From Bernardetia sp042180575 (lineage in GTDB: Bacteria > Bacteroidota > Bacteroidia > Cytophagales > Bernardetiaceae), in contig NZ_CP170094.1 in NCBI RefSeq assembly GCF_042180575.1, positions 1,302,001 through 1,366,000 on the forward strand: DNA of 64,000 bases. The letters run 5' to 3'. The first letter of the stretch is position 1. Each line of letters opens with the position of its first letter. The position numbers and the translations under genes were made by a program. Below are positions 46,451 to 55,389 of the stretch, one piece after another. Below the pieces are notes generated by a model. The model ran no database searches, was not told the DNA's origin, and saw nothing but the letters and a program-made list of their open reading frames with translations.

Positions 46451-47341
46451 ATGAACTTTATAAAAAATATAGCTTTTACAGTTTTGGGGTTGCTTATTTT
46501 TGTTTCTTGTTCGGATAATAAAGTAATGTTAGAAACGAAAATAATATCTTATGATGAAATTAAGCATGAAACATCTACATATTTAGGTGAGGAAGAAGGA
46601 TGTGATAAGTACGAAGCAAGGTGGAGAATAGAGTTTCAAGGAGCGAGAGATTTCTTTTTCCCAGAAATAGATGATGAAGAATTTGAGTATTACTTTGAAA
46701 CTACTTTTGAAAAAAGATGGATAAATGGAATTTCACAATGGATTCCTATAGCTACACAACATGAAAATCCTAGTTTGGGATTATCTATATTTGATATTTA
46801 TCCAACTCATGACGCTTGTACATTTTGGATAGACTCTACTGAGGAAAATAGAGGTTATATAACATTTGAAATTGAATATGAATTATTATTTGTAGAAGAG
46901 GGAAATAGTCTTCATACTTCTTTTTATTCTAACTATGATATGATTGACTATTATCGTGATGAAAAAATCATAAATGGGTTTTATATTCCTCATTCTCGTT
47001 TAGAAAGATATGATTATAGTGAAATTGATTCTACTAATTATGTATCTATAACAAAAAAAATAAAATATAGAAATACAAAGAAAGGTTTAGAACAAATTAG
47101 TGACTCATCAAATTTTGAAAAGTCATTGCAAAAAATTGTAGAATTAGGGGATTTTCTACAAATAAAAGTCATTGAAAAAAAATACTCGAACCTATTTTTA
47201 CCGATAGGAGATACTAGCAGAGCAGGAGATAAAAAACACTTAGGTAAATATAAACACTATGACAACTATATACTCTACAATTGTTATACACTTGCAGAAC
47301 TTGATTCTGTACTTCAAGTAGAAAAAAATAATATAGAGTAA
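46451..47341 (+). CDS. Lipoprotein of unknown function
   Basis: 296 residues with lipobox VSC near residue 20 (IAFTVLGLLIFVSCSDN). The mature protein is acidic and rich in aromatic residues (EIDDEEFEYYFETTFEKRWI) with no recognised domain. It faces the periplasm or the surface. Its end is only 29 bp from the convergent solute-binding lipoprotein gene. Confidence 0.65.
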   Translation: MNFIKNIAFTVLGLLIFVSCSDNKVMLETKIISYDEIKHETSTYLGEEEGCDKYEARWRIEFQGARDFFFPEIDDEEFEYYFETTFEKRWINGISQWIPIATQHENPSLGLSIFDIYPTHDACTFWIDSTEENRGYITFEIEYELLFVEEGNSLHTSFYSNYDMIDYYRDEKIINGFYIPHSRLERYDYSEIDSTNYVSITKKIKYRNTKKGLEQISDSSNFEKSLQKIVELGDFLQIKVIEKKYSNLFLPIGDTSRAGDKKHLGKYKHYDNYILYNCYTLAELDSVLQVEKNNIE

Positions 47342-47369
47342 AAATTATTTGAAATTAACTGGTAACTGA

Positions 47370-49205
47370 TTACTGTTCACTGCTAACTGATTCTTCCTCG
47401 TACATATAATCTTCTCTAATAAGCTCTGCAGGTTCTAAAAATGACTTATCCAATCTATCAAAATGATAAATCCCTAACGCATTTGGAACAAGTTCGGCAA
47501 TATAAGAACGTCTAATTTGATGCGTTTGGAGATGAAAAATTTCTATAAATGGCACAGAACGAATCAATTTATTTTTGAGTTGATTGGTTAGAAACTCTCT
47601 TTCAATTTCATTTTTTTGTTTTAGATATTCTATAAAAAGAGAATCAAAACGAAGTTTTTTAATGGAAAATAAATCGTTTTTATCAACTTTATTAATAAAA
47701 CTTATTTTGCTAGAATCATTTTGATTATTTGTTTGGGTTACTGTTTTAGTTTCTTCTTTCTCAAACTCTAAAAAACCTTCTTTCTCCACTAAAAAATTAC
47801 TATAACTTTGTATATCAAAATACTTCCAAAACAGAAAACTCTCATCTGCAAAAGAAGCCTTAAAAGTGGTTGCAATTAAATCAGCCTTATTTTTATTAAT
47901 ATTATCTAGGTACAAAATCGAATTTATTCCTAGACTCTTCCATTGTTTTCGTGCTAGATTTACCCAAACTGTATCGTATTTTTCTGCAAAAACCTTTATA
48001 ACATTCGTAGAATCAAAACCTATTTTTTGTAAAATATCTCTGCTTCTTTGTGGATGGAAATAATAACCATCTGCTTTATTCTGCGTATTTTTTGGTAGAA
48101 TATTCGGAAAAATTCCCTCGTGAGCTGGCGAAGAGTAAGACGAAATCTTTTTAAATTCTTCTCTATAAATTCCCATATTCAAAGCCTGTCGAAAAGACTG
48201 AATTGTAAAAAAATTAGCATTTAATTCTACCTCAGAAGTATCTAAAATTTGAATCTCAAAACCTGCCGTTTGAAGAATAGGAAAAGAATCTAATCGAATA
48301 AACTTTGAAACAAACTCTTTACTTTGAATCTCAGAATTATTTGATTTACTATTATTTTGTATTTCTTTTTGGATAATAAAAGGCAAAACGTTTTGAGTTT
48401 GTTGTGTTGAAGGAAGCCAATCTAATTCATCATTTAAAACTTTGTAGGCAATATGTTCAAGGTTTTGATAAAAATAAACGTGTATTTCATCTAAAAGTGG
48501 AAGCGTATCTAATTTGATTGTCTTGTGAAAATAATTTTGATTTTTCTTCAACGTAATTTTACGATTATCTTCAAAATAATCAACATAAAAAGCCCCTGAA
48601 CCAACAGGCGAAAATTTATCTCCCAAACGGCTTTTTTTAGTAGGAACAATCAAAGATTCAGTACAAGAAAACAACTGAATCAAAGGCGAAAAAGGAATTT
48701 GCAGATGTATTCTAAATTTTCTTTCATTGATTATTTCAAATGCCTTTTCATAATCTGTTCCTATTATTTCTTTAAAAATCTGTGTTTGAGTAGAGATTTC
48801 ATTTTCATTATTTATATTCTTTTTTCCTTCACTTTTCGCCCAATTTGTTAAACTTTCTACTACATCTTTTGCTTCTAAAAACTCTTTTGAAGAAGTGCTA
48901 TGAAGTTGAATATTCGGTTTCAAGACAAATTCCCACGTCAAGCTATCAATCTGCGTTGTAGAATCTGCCAAAGAAGGATAAAAATTTCCGTCATTTTCTA
49001 GTCTCCAAAGTCCATTAAAAATCTGATGGACAATTCTTCTCTCAGCTTCATTGGTTATAGAAAGTGGATGTAGAGTTTTGACAATTTCTAATTCATTATA
49101 CCGAAATATTTTTTGATTGATTTGTTCTTGTTCCTTTTCAGTTTTACAGGAAAAAAGAAAAATAACGGAAATAATAGAAAGGAAAATGTAGAATAAAAAT
49201 TTCAT
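47370..49205 (-). CDS. Extracellular solute-binding lipoprotein, family 5 (peptide/nickel ABC transporter type)
   Basis: 611 residues with lipobox LFSC near residue 20. The family 5 body is clear: NELEIVKTLHPLSITNEAER, VHQIFNGLWRLENDGNFYPS, LADSTTQIDSLTWEFVLKP, the middle QALNMGIYREEFKK block and a late LQTHQIRRSYIAELVPNALG. It would bind peptides or other oligomers for an ABC importer. No permease or ATPase gene is adjacent, so the partner lies elsewhere. The last few codons (ESVSSEQ) fall within a short AGTGAACAGTAA-type repeat that recurs at about 50140, so its exact C-terminus may have been set by repeat insertion. Confidence 0.88.
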   Translation of the reverse strand: MKFLFYIFLSIISVIFLFSCKTEKEQEQINQKIFRYNELEIVKTLHPLSITNEAERRIVHQIFNGLWRLENDGNFYPSLADSTTQIDSLTWEFVLKPNIQLHSTSSKEFLEAKDVVESLTNWAKSEGKKNINNENEISTQTQIFKEIIGTDYEKAFEIINERKFRIHLQIPFSPLIQLFSCTESLIVPTKKSRLGDKFSPVGSGAFYVDYFEDNRKITLKKNQNYFHKTIKLDTLPLLDEIHVYFYQNLEHIAYKVLNDELDWLPSTQQTQNVLPFIIQKEIQNNSKSNNSEIQSKEFVSKFIRLDSFPILQTAGFEIQILDTSEVELNANFFTIQSFRQALNMGIYREEFKKISSYSSPAHEGIFPNILPKNTQNKADGYYFHPQRSRDILQKIGFDSTNVIKVFAEKYDTVWVNLARKQWKSLGINSILYLDNINKNKADLIATTFKASFADESFLFWKYFDIQSYSNFLVEKEGFLEFEKEETKTVTQTNNQNDSSKISFINKVDKNDLFSIKKLRFDSLFIEYLKQKNEIEREFLTNQLKNKLIRSVPFIEIFHLQTHQIRRSYIAELVPNALGIYHFDRLDKSFLEPAELIREDYMYEEESVSSEQ

Positions 49206-49285
49206 TTTAGCAGGTAGAGTTTTAGAGTGAGTTACAAAGTTATATAATTCCTCATACTACTAGACATTTTTCAGAAAAATACAAA

Positions 49286-49357
49286 TAGGTCAGTCCCAAA
49301 GGGCAGACTGTTTACTGAAAACAGACTACAAACGGTCTGCTCTACGAGACTGATCTA
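49286..49357. repeat. 72-bp imperfect palindrome
   Basis: TAGGTCAGTC ... GACTGATCTA and GGGCAGACTGTTT ... AAACGGTCTGCTC are nested inverted arms. Its GC-rich arms stand out from the surrounding AT-rich DNA. It lies upstream of the solute-binding gene start and downstream of the NUDIX gene on the minus strand, so it could also terminate the latter. Confidence 0.6.
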
Positions 49358-49401
49358 TATAGAAAATACTTCTCACTCTAAAGAGTAAGCTACATTCTGA
49401 A

Positions 49402-50064
49402 TCAATCAATTTCTTCTATCAAATGCAAAAATTCACTCAACATCATTGCCGTTGCACCCCAAATAGAATCCTCATTTACAGAAAAATAAGGAACGTCTAA
49501 AACTATTTTATTTGGTAGAGTTACTTTTTTCTGCAAACGTAATTTTGGGTTTTGAAGAGACGAAAGAGGAGCTTCAATAATTCTATCGACTTCTTTTGGG
49601 TCACGGATAAAATCAGGTTTCGAATCCAAAAAACCAACAAAAGGAGTTACCATAGAATCACTCGGTGGAATATATAAATCCGACAAAGAACCCAAAATAT
49701 TGATTTTTGGAACGATAACGCCTATTTCTTCTTGTGTTTCTCTAATGGCAGTCATCATCAAATTTTCGTCTTGTTCTTCTCTTCCTCCTCCTGGTAAGCC
49801 GATTTGTCCTCCGTGATTGTGCATTCCGTCATAAGGAGGACGCAAAACTAAAGGCATCTTCCAGTCAAATTTTTCGTTTCCATTTTCGTCTTGATACGGA
49901 TAAAGCAACATCAAAACGGCTGCAACTCGTGTTTTTTTTCTTTCTTTGTATTGAAATGAAAATTCTTTTGTTCGTGCCGAAGATTCCATCAATCGCTGTG
50001 CTTTTTCAGCAGGACGAAGAGGAGAATCCAAACGGTTTTTGAGTTTTTGTATAAAATCGCTCAT
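49402..50064 (-). CDS. NUDIX hydrolase, CoA pyrophosphatase type
   Basis: 220 residues. The Nudix box is GLPGGGREEQDENLMMTAIR followed by ETQEEIG (G-x5-E-x7-RE-x2-EE-x-G). Upstream, MPLVLRPPYDGMHNHGGQIG is the UPF0035-like extension typical of coenzyme A diphosphatases such as NudL. It probably cleaves CoA or its derivatives to phosphopantetheine and 3',5'-ADP. Cytoplasmic. Confidence 0.9.
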   Translation of the reverse strand: MSDFIQKLKNRLDSPLRPAEKAQRLMESSARTKEFSFQYKERKKTRVAAVLMLLYPYQDENGNEKFDWKMPLVLRPPYDGMHNHGGQIGLPGGGREEQDENLMMTAIRETQEEIGVIVPKINILGSLSDLYIPPSDSMVTPFVGFLDSKPDFIRDPKEVDRIIEAPLSSLQNPKLRLQKKVTLPNKIVLDVPYFSVNEDSIWGATAMMLSEFLHLIEEID

Positions 50065-50385
50065 TCAGTTATCAGTTTTCAGTAAACAGTTTTTAGTTAA
50101 TTTCTATTATAATTACAAAATACGACTAGCAGTTACCAGTAAGTAGTGAACAGTAACCAGTTAATTTCATTCTACAATAGAAAATACGCTTAATAGACTT
50201 ATTTTGTTTAAAATTTAGAGTAGGCATTGTTGGTAATAATACCAAAAACGGCAAGTTTTAAATTAAATTTTGGCTTGAAGCCTTTAAAATACCTTTCAAA
50301 TAATAATTATGTTTTCGTAATTGGCTTTGCCGAACTATTGGTTAGCTAAATTCGTAATTCGTAATTTTTAATTCGTAATTAATTT
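50065..50385. other. Intergenic repeats before aguB
   Basis: 321 bp without a gene. It contains several copies of degenerate short repeats: CAGTTATCAGTTTTCAGTAA (50066 onward), AGTAGTGAACAGTAACCAGT (about 50141-50160), GGCTTTGCCGAACTATTGG and the stretch AATTCGTAATTCGTAATTTT before the start codon. The same words occur in other intergenic gaps of the window. Confidence 0.55.
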
Positions 50386-51300
50386 ATGAAAAATCTAAAA
50401 GTTGGTTTAGTCCAACAAACATGCAGTACAAACAGAGAAGAAAACATCAAAAAAAGCCAAGAAGGCATCAGAGAATGTGCCAAAAAAGGAGCTAATCTAG
50501 TTGTCTTACAAGAGCTTCACAACAACATTTATTTTTGCCAAAGTGAAGATGTAAATTATTTTGACCTTGCCGAAACTATCCCGGGGTATACTTCAAATGC
50601 CATTGCCGAAACGGCAAAAGAATATGGTGTAGTTGTAGTTGCTTCTATTTTCGAAAGACGTGCAGCAGGAATTTATCACAACACAGCCGTAGTTTTGGAA
50701 AACGACGGAACAATAGCAGGAACATACCGAAAAATGCACATTCCAGACGACCCAGCCTATTATGAAAAATTCTATTTTACCCCAGGGGATTATGAAAAAA
50801 GAAGTGTGAGTGATGAAGGAGCAGGTTTTGAGCCTATCGATACTTCTGTCGGACGTTTGGGAGTTTTGGTGTGTTGGGATCAATGGTATCCAGAAGCGGC
50901 ACGACTTATGGCTCTCGCTGGTGCAGAAGTTTTGATTTATCCGACGGCTATCGGTTGGGAAAAAGGCGATACACAAGACGAAAAAGACAGACAAAGAAAT
51001 GCTTGGATTATTTCACAACGAGGACACGCAGTAGCCAACGGTTTGCCAGTAATTTCTGTTAATCGCACAGGTTTTGAAGAAGATTCGACAGGTGTAACTG
51101 ACGGAATTACCTTTTGGGGAAATAGTTTTGTAACAGGTTCACAAGGTGAATTTTTATTTGAAGGAACGAAAGACAAAGAAGAAAATAATGTTGTAGAGAT
51201 TGATATGAAACGAAGTGAAAATGTCCGTCGTATTTGGCCTTTTCTTAGAGATAGACGAATTGATGCGTATTCGGATTTACTGAAACGTTATCGTAGTTAA
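50386..51300 (+). CDS. aguB: N-carbamoylputrescine amidase
   Basis: 304 residues, full length. A nitrilase-superfamily amidohydrolase that converts N-carbamoylputrescine to putrescine, CO2 and ammonia in polyamine synthesis. The catalytic triad is E43 (LQELHNN), K116 (YRKMHIPDDP) and C163 (VCWDQWYPE). PDDPAYYEKFYFTPGD and YPTAIGWEKGD are hallmarks of the AguB branch, and FLRDRRIDAY near the C-terminus is conserved. The usual partner, agmatine deiminase (aguA), is not in the window. Confidence 0.93.
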   Translation: MKNLKVGLVQQTCSTNREENIKKSQEGIRECAKKGANLVVLQELHNNIYFCQSEDVNYFDLAETIPGYTSNAIAETAKEYGVVVVASIFERRAAGIYHNTAVVLENDGTIAGTYRKMHIPDDPAYYEKFYFTPGDYEKRSVSDEGAGFEPIDTSVGRLGVLVCWDQWYPEAARLMALAGAEVLIYPTAIGWEKGDTQDEKDRQRNAWIISQRGHAVANGLPVISVNRTGFEEDSTGVTDGITFWGNSFVTGSQGEFLFEGTKDKEENNVVEIDMKRSENVRRIWPFLRDRRIDAYSDLLKRYRS

Positions 51301-51307
51301 ATCATGT

Positions 51308-51352
51308 TTGAACCGTCGGCGAGGCTCAAATGAAGCCGTCGCCGAGGTTTTC
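51308..51352. terminator. GC-rich hairpin after aguB
   Basis: The arms AACCGTCGGCGAGGCT and AGCCGTCGCCGAGGTT are partly complementary (AACC, TCGGCGA and GCT pair) and also form a near-direct repeat, CCGTCGgCGAGG / CCGTCGcCGAGG. It sits between the convergent aguB and a small membrane-protein gene. GC content is far above the surroundings. Confidence 0.6.
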
Positions 51353-51367
51353 AATATTAGAAATTTA

Positions 51368-51814
51368 TTATTCCTTCTTAAGTAGTTCAATTACCTCATC
51401 TATCTTTTCAATATCAGAAATTCTCACTATCTCTTCTTTCTCAGAAGCATTTTTAAACTTGAGAAATAATATATTTTTATGAGAAGAAACCTTGATGATT
51501 TTTTCTTTTGGAATGTAAAATTTGTATCCCATTTTAGAACTTACAGCTTGATAAAAGAAAAATAGAACAGCTATCACACTAATTACTCCACCAATTCTAA
51601 TTTTTTGACTAGAAATAAAAGCAAAAACTCCACCCAAAGCAATTACCAAACAGACTCCTAAAATAGCAATAGCATTTCCATACCTCCTAAATAACTGATT
51701 ACTCATTTTTTCAGAAAGCTCTTTGGTTTCAGACCAATTTCCTGTTTCAGTTAAATAAATATTTGTGTCATCAATATTGACATAACCCTTTGAGTACTTG
51801 AAATGTCTTTGCAT
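51368..51814 (-). CDS. Small membrane protein of unknown function
   Basis: 148 residues with two membrane helices (NAIAILGVCLVIALGGVFAF and IGGVISVIAVLFFFYQAVSS) after a cytoplasmic N-terminus of about 45 residues. The C-terminal part is PH-like in feel (FYIPKEKIIKVSSHKNILFL then ASEKEEIVRISDIEKIDEVI), as in bacterial PH-domain membrane proteins. The match is too weak for a name. Confidence 0.65.
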   Translation of the reverse strand: MQRHFKYSKGYVNIDDTNIYLTETGNWSETKELSEKMSNQLFRRYGNAIAILGVCLVIALGGVFAFISSQKIRIGGVISVIAVLFFFYQAVSSKMGYKFYIPKEKIIKVSSHKNILFLKFKNASEKEEIVRISDIEKIDEVIELLKKE

Positions 51815-51943
51815 AATTTTAATAAATAGTGAATTTATGAAGGTAAATTTAGATAAAAATCAAATTCCTTCACTACATTTGCATACTCTTTCTGCATAAA
51901 TAAATAATTTATTTTTTCTTTTTATTTATCAGCCCTACAACTA

Positions 51944-53011
51944 ATGAATTTTGATTTACTGCTCTCCAATCTTACCAACCCTACACTTTTATTTTTTGTG
52001 TTGGGTATTTTTGCTGTCAAAGTAAAAAGTGATTTAGAAATCCCTGCTGGCTCGGTCAAGTTTATTTCACTTTATCTTCTTTTCGCTATCGGTTTTAAAG
52101 GTGGACAAGAACTTTCGCATAGTACATTTGATTTAGAAATTTTATTTTCACTTCTGTTTGGAATTTTTCTTTCTGTAATTGTTCCTCTTTATACATTTTT
52201 TATCTTGAAGCGCAAACTTTCTGTTTTTGATGCTGGTGCGATTGCAGCTTCTTATGGTTCGGTAAGTGCCGTTACGTTTGTAGCTGCTGCCTCTTTTTTA
52301 GAACTTCAAAATCTCACTTTTGGTGGACACATGGTTGCTGTTATGGCTCTTATGGAAGCTCCTGCGATTGTTGTTGGTGTAGCTTTGATTATGCTTTACA
52401 ATAAAAAAGAAGATAAAGCAAAAGGAAATGAAGAGGAAGAAATGGAAGAATCTGAATTTAAAATTATTCCTACTCACGATTTTCAGATTGATGATACTTA
52501 CCATGCTACTCCAAAAAATATTTCCTCTGTTAGTAAAATGAAAAATATCATTATTCACTCTTTTACAAATGGTAGTGTTTTGATGGTTTTGGGAAGTTTG
52601 ATTATCGGACTTATTGCAGACGAAAAACAAGCCGAAGGAATCAAGCCTTTTACAACTGATATTTTTAAAGGATTTTTAGCTATTTTTCTTTTAGCAATGG
52701 GAATTGAAAGTGGAAAAAAACTAAGTGCCTTTTTAAAGTCTGGTTGGTTTGCAGCACTTTTTGCGATTATTATTCCTATTTTTAATGGTTCTCTGACGGC
52801 TGTTTTGAGTGGATTTATTACAGATGATATTGCAAATCGTTTTATTTTTGCAATTTTGGCAGCGAGTGCTTCGTATATTGCTGTTCCTGCTGCGATGAAA
52901 ATTGCTGTTCCACAAGCTAACTCTGGTCTTTTTATTCCGATGGCTTTAGCTGTAACATTTCCTTTCAATATTACTGTCGGAATGCCTATTTATTTTATGT
53001 TGATTCAGTAA
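51944..53011 (+). CDS. SbtA-type sodium-dependent bicarbonate transporter
   Basis: 355 residues with about ten membrane segments in two inverted halves. FFVLGIFAVKVKSDLEIPAG at the start and FAIGFKGGQELSHST are signature motifs of the SbtA family, and GSVSAVTFVAAASFLE and SASYIAVPAAMKIAVPQANS are the paired re-entrant loops that bind Na+ and substrate in both halves. A cytoplasmic acidic linker (KAKGNEEEEMEESEFK) separates them. No SbtB-like PII gene follows. The solute is probably bicarbonate, which is inference from the family. Confidence 0.88.
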   Translation: MNFDLLLSNLTNPTLLFFVLGIFAVKVKSDLEIPAGSVKFISLYLLFAIGFKGGQELSHSTFDLEILFSLLFGIFLSVIVPLYTFFILKRKLSVFDAGAIAASYGSVSAVTFVAAASFLELQNLTFGGHMVAVMALMEAPAIVVGVALIMLYNKKEDKAKGNEEEEMEESEFKIIPTHDFQIDDTYHATPKNISSVSKMKNIIIHSFTNGSVLMVLGSLIIGLIADEKQAEGIKPFTTDIFKGFLAIFLLAMGIESGKKLSAFLKSGWFAALFAIIIPIFNGSLTAVLSGFITDDIANRFIFAILAASASYIAVPAAMKIAVPQANSGLFIPMALAVTFPFNITVGMPIYFMLIQ

Positions 53012-53028
53012 TTTTAAATATCAAAAAA

Positions 53029-53400
53029 ATGGCTAGTGGTTTCATAGAAATTGATGAAAATAAAGAGTTTAGTGTAAGATGGACTGCCTATGATATGATT
53101 TTAAACCTTCTTATTAATGAGTTGAATCAAGAACAAGATGTAGATGCTAACATTGTTTCCAGCTTCCTTCAATCTTATACACCTCCACGAAATTTTGATG
53201 AGAGTTTAGAGATGGGTTGGGGATTTGTAACAGAAAATGACATAGTTGATCGTATTGTTCCTCTTTCAGAACTTAATGAGCAACAGAGAAAAATATTTTG
53301 GAAAACTGTTGAAACTATTTATTCCAAATTGCAAAAGAAAGGTAAGAGTTATTCTACATTACCTCACATGTTATTGAAGGAATTATTAGACCTACAATAG
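53029..53400 (+). CDS. Hypothetical small protein
   Basis: 123 residues, 17 bp after the transporter gene. It is soluble and helical in its second half (SELNEQQRKIFWKTVETIYS). No domain recognised. It opens a set of four small genes of accessory character. Confidence 0.55.
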   Translation: MASGFIEIDENKEFSVRWTAYDMILNLLINELNQEQDVDANIVSSFLQSYTPPRNFDESLEMGWGFVTENDIVDRIVPLSELNEQQRKIFWKTVETIYSKLQKKGKSYSTLPHMLLKELLDLQ

Positions 53401-53449
53401 AAATCAAATATTGCCAAATATATAATTTTCATCAATTTTTATAAAAATA

Positions 53450-53773
53450 ATGACCATAAAAGAATTGAATTTATTTGGAGGAATATATTACGGAAATACA
53501 TATTTAAATCTAACTATTCCCTTAGAAGAGCAGCAAGAATGCTTAACTGAAGATATTTGTCAAATAGAATATAAAGAAAAAAATAGTCTAATTGATATAG
53601 GATGGTATCCAGAATATGCAGAAATAACTAAAGATTCTCATTTTAAGATTTACATTATCCAAAATTCGGATTGGGATAATCCGATAGCAGTGTATTCTTG
53701 CTATGATATTTCTAAGCTAAAAGAAACTATAAAATTCGCAATCACAGAATTACAAAATTTACCTTCAAAATGA
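53450..53773 (+). CDS. Hypothetical small protein
   Basis: 107 residues, acidic, with a beta-rich centre (SLIDIGWYPEYAEITKDSHF, then KIYIIQNSDWDNPIAVYSCY) and a C-terminal helix. It resembles polymorphic-toxin immunity proteins in size and composition only. Its stop overlaps the next start by 4 bp. Confidence 0.6.
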   Translation: MTIKELNLFGGIYYGNTYLNLTIPLEEQQECLTEDICQIEYKEKNSLIDIGWYPEYAEITKDSHFKIYIIQNSDWDNPIAVYSCYDISKLKETIKFAITELQNLPSK

Positions 53774-54261
53774 TTCCTAGCTTATTTTTATACAAAAAAA
53801 TAGAAGACAAGTATTTATTTTATGTCCTTGAACTCTCTACTTTAGATGGTCTAAAATTATTACCTCAAGAGTTAGAAAGCGATATTACAGATTTTGGTGC
53901 AACAGAATATAAGCAATTCGGTTGGGCTACTCAAAACGATATTCCAAAATTATCAACTGTCAAAGATGTAGTTAGGTTTTTAGAAAATGAACAAGAATTA
54001 GGTTTGATTAATTTTGAAGTAATAATCAAAAATTATGGAAAATTATCTTCTCATGATGATGGAGAATGTCATTTTGAATTGGATTCTAAATTAGAATTAA
54101 TTTCAATTTTCAAAAAAATTCTTCCCTTTCCACATCAAAATAAACTATTGGCTCACTTACTAAAATATCAAAATCAGTATTTGAAAGTAGATGAAATAGG
54201 AAATATTATCCACTATCCGACTTTTGATGATTATTTAAAAGCACGAAGAAATGAGTATTAA
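53770..54261 (+). CDS. Hypothetical protein
   Basis: 163 residues, overlapping the previous gene by 4 bp and the next by 11 bp, so the three are probably one unit. FGATEYKQFGWATQNDIPKL and YGKLSSHDDGECHFELDSKL are its most structured parts. Not recognised; immunity-like by size and context. Confidence 0.6.
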   Translation: MIPSLFLYKKIEDKYLFYVLELSTLDGLKLLPQELESDITDFGATEYKQFGWATQNDIPKLSTVKDVVRFLENEQELGLINFEVIIKNYGKLSSHDDGECHFELDSKLELISIFKKILPFPHQNKLLAHLLKYQNQYLKVDEIGNIIHYPTFDDYLKARRNEY

Positions 54262-54638
54262 AAGACTAAATGTACAAGAACAAAATGCTATTACTAAAGA
54301 TAATATTCTTTCAGAAGCAAAATATTGGAGAGAAAATGGAATACCTTTAGCACTTCATAAAATTTTGCTAGAAAAAGAAATTAATCCAAAAACCACTCTA
54401 TTTTTAGATTATGAGCAAGATTTTCACGGAATGAATACAGATGAGGGAATTATCGTAACTGCTGAAAAGAAATTTATATCGTTTTCAATGGATTTGAATA
54501 AAGATAAAACAGAATTAATGTTTTTAGAAGTGGGAAGATATCACAGAGAAATATGAAATTTCAGAATATAAAAAAGGAATTAAAAAAACGTATGGTTTCT
54601 TAGCTTTGGAAGTTTTAGAAGAGTTGAATGCGTTGTAA
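54251..54638 (+). pseudogene. Hypothetical small gene with a frame break near its 3' end
   Basis: The intact frame gives 101 residues ending LEVGRYHREI at 54556. Removing one base near 54541-54546 gives GRY then TEKYEISEYKKGIKKTYGFL and ALEVLEELNAL, stopping at 54638 (about 128 residues). The extra 30 residues look like normal protein. It overlaps the preceding gene by 11 bp. Function unknown. Confidence 0.55.
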
Positions 54639-54725
54639 ACCAAAAAAACACTATTATTTCTCCTTCTTTTTTTTTAGTTTTGATTATCTGTTCTCAAAGT
54701 TTACCAAATAGAATATTTTTTAACG

Positions 54726-54733
54726 TATTTTTG
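54726..54733 (+). promoter_or_regulatory. Possible -7 promoter element
   Basis: TATTTTTG matches TAnnTTTG and lies 33 bp before the ATG at 54766. The -33 region is not clear. Confidence 0.3.
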
Positions 54734-54765
54734 AGAAAAATTGATTTTTGTCTGTATCAAAACCT

Positions 54766-55263
54766 ATGAAACGTATTCTTATTTCATTATCTGATTCTGA
54801 AAAAGAACAAAAGGAAGAAAAATTATTGCAATGGCTCAAAGAGGAAGAAATCCGAATTGAAGCCCTAGATAGTTATGTTCAGACAGAAGTAAATGAACAG
54901 TTGAGAAAAAAAGAAAACGAGACAAAAGACATACTACGAAACGAAGTAAAAGAAGAAATACGAGAAGAAGTAGAACAAAAATTAAAATCAGAAATCACAT
55001 CAGAAACAGAAGAAAAAGTCAAAAAGACAAGCAAAAAAATGCGTTTGGTGGCTGTTGTTTCTTTGGGTGTAATTCTCATTTTGGGAGGACTTGCATTTTT
55101 TCAAATGTTAGAAACAGACAGACAAAGAGAGCTTTTAAAAGAATCTCAACAAGAATCTAAATTACATCGTCAAGTCGTTCAGCAACTTCAAGATTCGATT
55201 ATTGCTCGTGAAATGCGACATAAAGCAGTTATCAGCAAACAGGATACAGTGATTAGTGATTAG
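54766..55263 (+). CDS. Single-pass membrane protein with coiled coils
   Basis: 165 residues from the ATG at 54766 (a TTG at 54748 is the alternative). Highly charged coiled coil for residues 10-95 (EEIREEVEQKLKSEITSETE), one membrane helix (RLVAVVSLGVILILGGLAFF), then a second coiled coil (LLKESQQESKLHRQVVQQLQ). The stop codon lies inside a tandem run of GTGATTA units, so its last residues (VISD) are encoded by the repeat. Unknown function. Confidence 0.65.
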   Translation: MKRILISLSDSEKEQKEEKLLQWLKEEEIRIEALDSYVQTEVNEQLRKKENETKDILRNEVKEEIREEVEQKLKSEITSETEEKVKKTSKKMRLVAVVSLGVILILGGLAFFQMLETDRQRELLKESQQESKLHRQVVQQLQDSIIAREMRHKAVISKQDTVISD

Positions 55264-55294
55264 TGATTAGTGATTAGTGATTAGTGATTAGTGA
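55249..55294. repeat. Tandem heptamer repeat (GTGATTA) x6.6
   Basis: Six perfect head-to-tail copies of GTGATTA and a partial seventh. It spans the 3' end and stop codon of the coiled-coil gene. Related words occur at 61192-61217. Confidence 0.95.
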
Positions 55295-55389
55295 AAAATT
55301 GCATTTCTATACTCATTGTTTTGAATTTGTTATCATTAAATAAATTCGTAATTAGCTATGCTGATTATTTCATAATTCGTAATTCATCT

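Noticed and set aside
55249..55294. CRISPR array
   Set aside because: The GTGATTA run is a simple head-to-tail heptamer with no spacers, and no cas gene is present.
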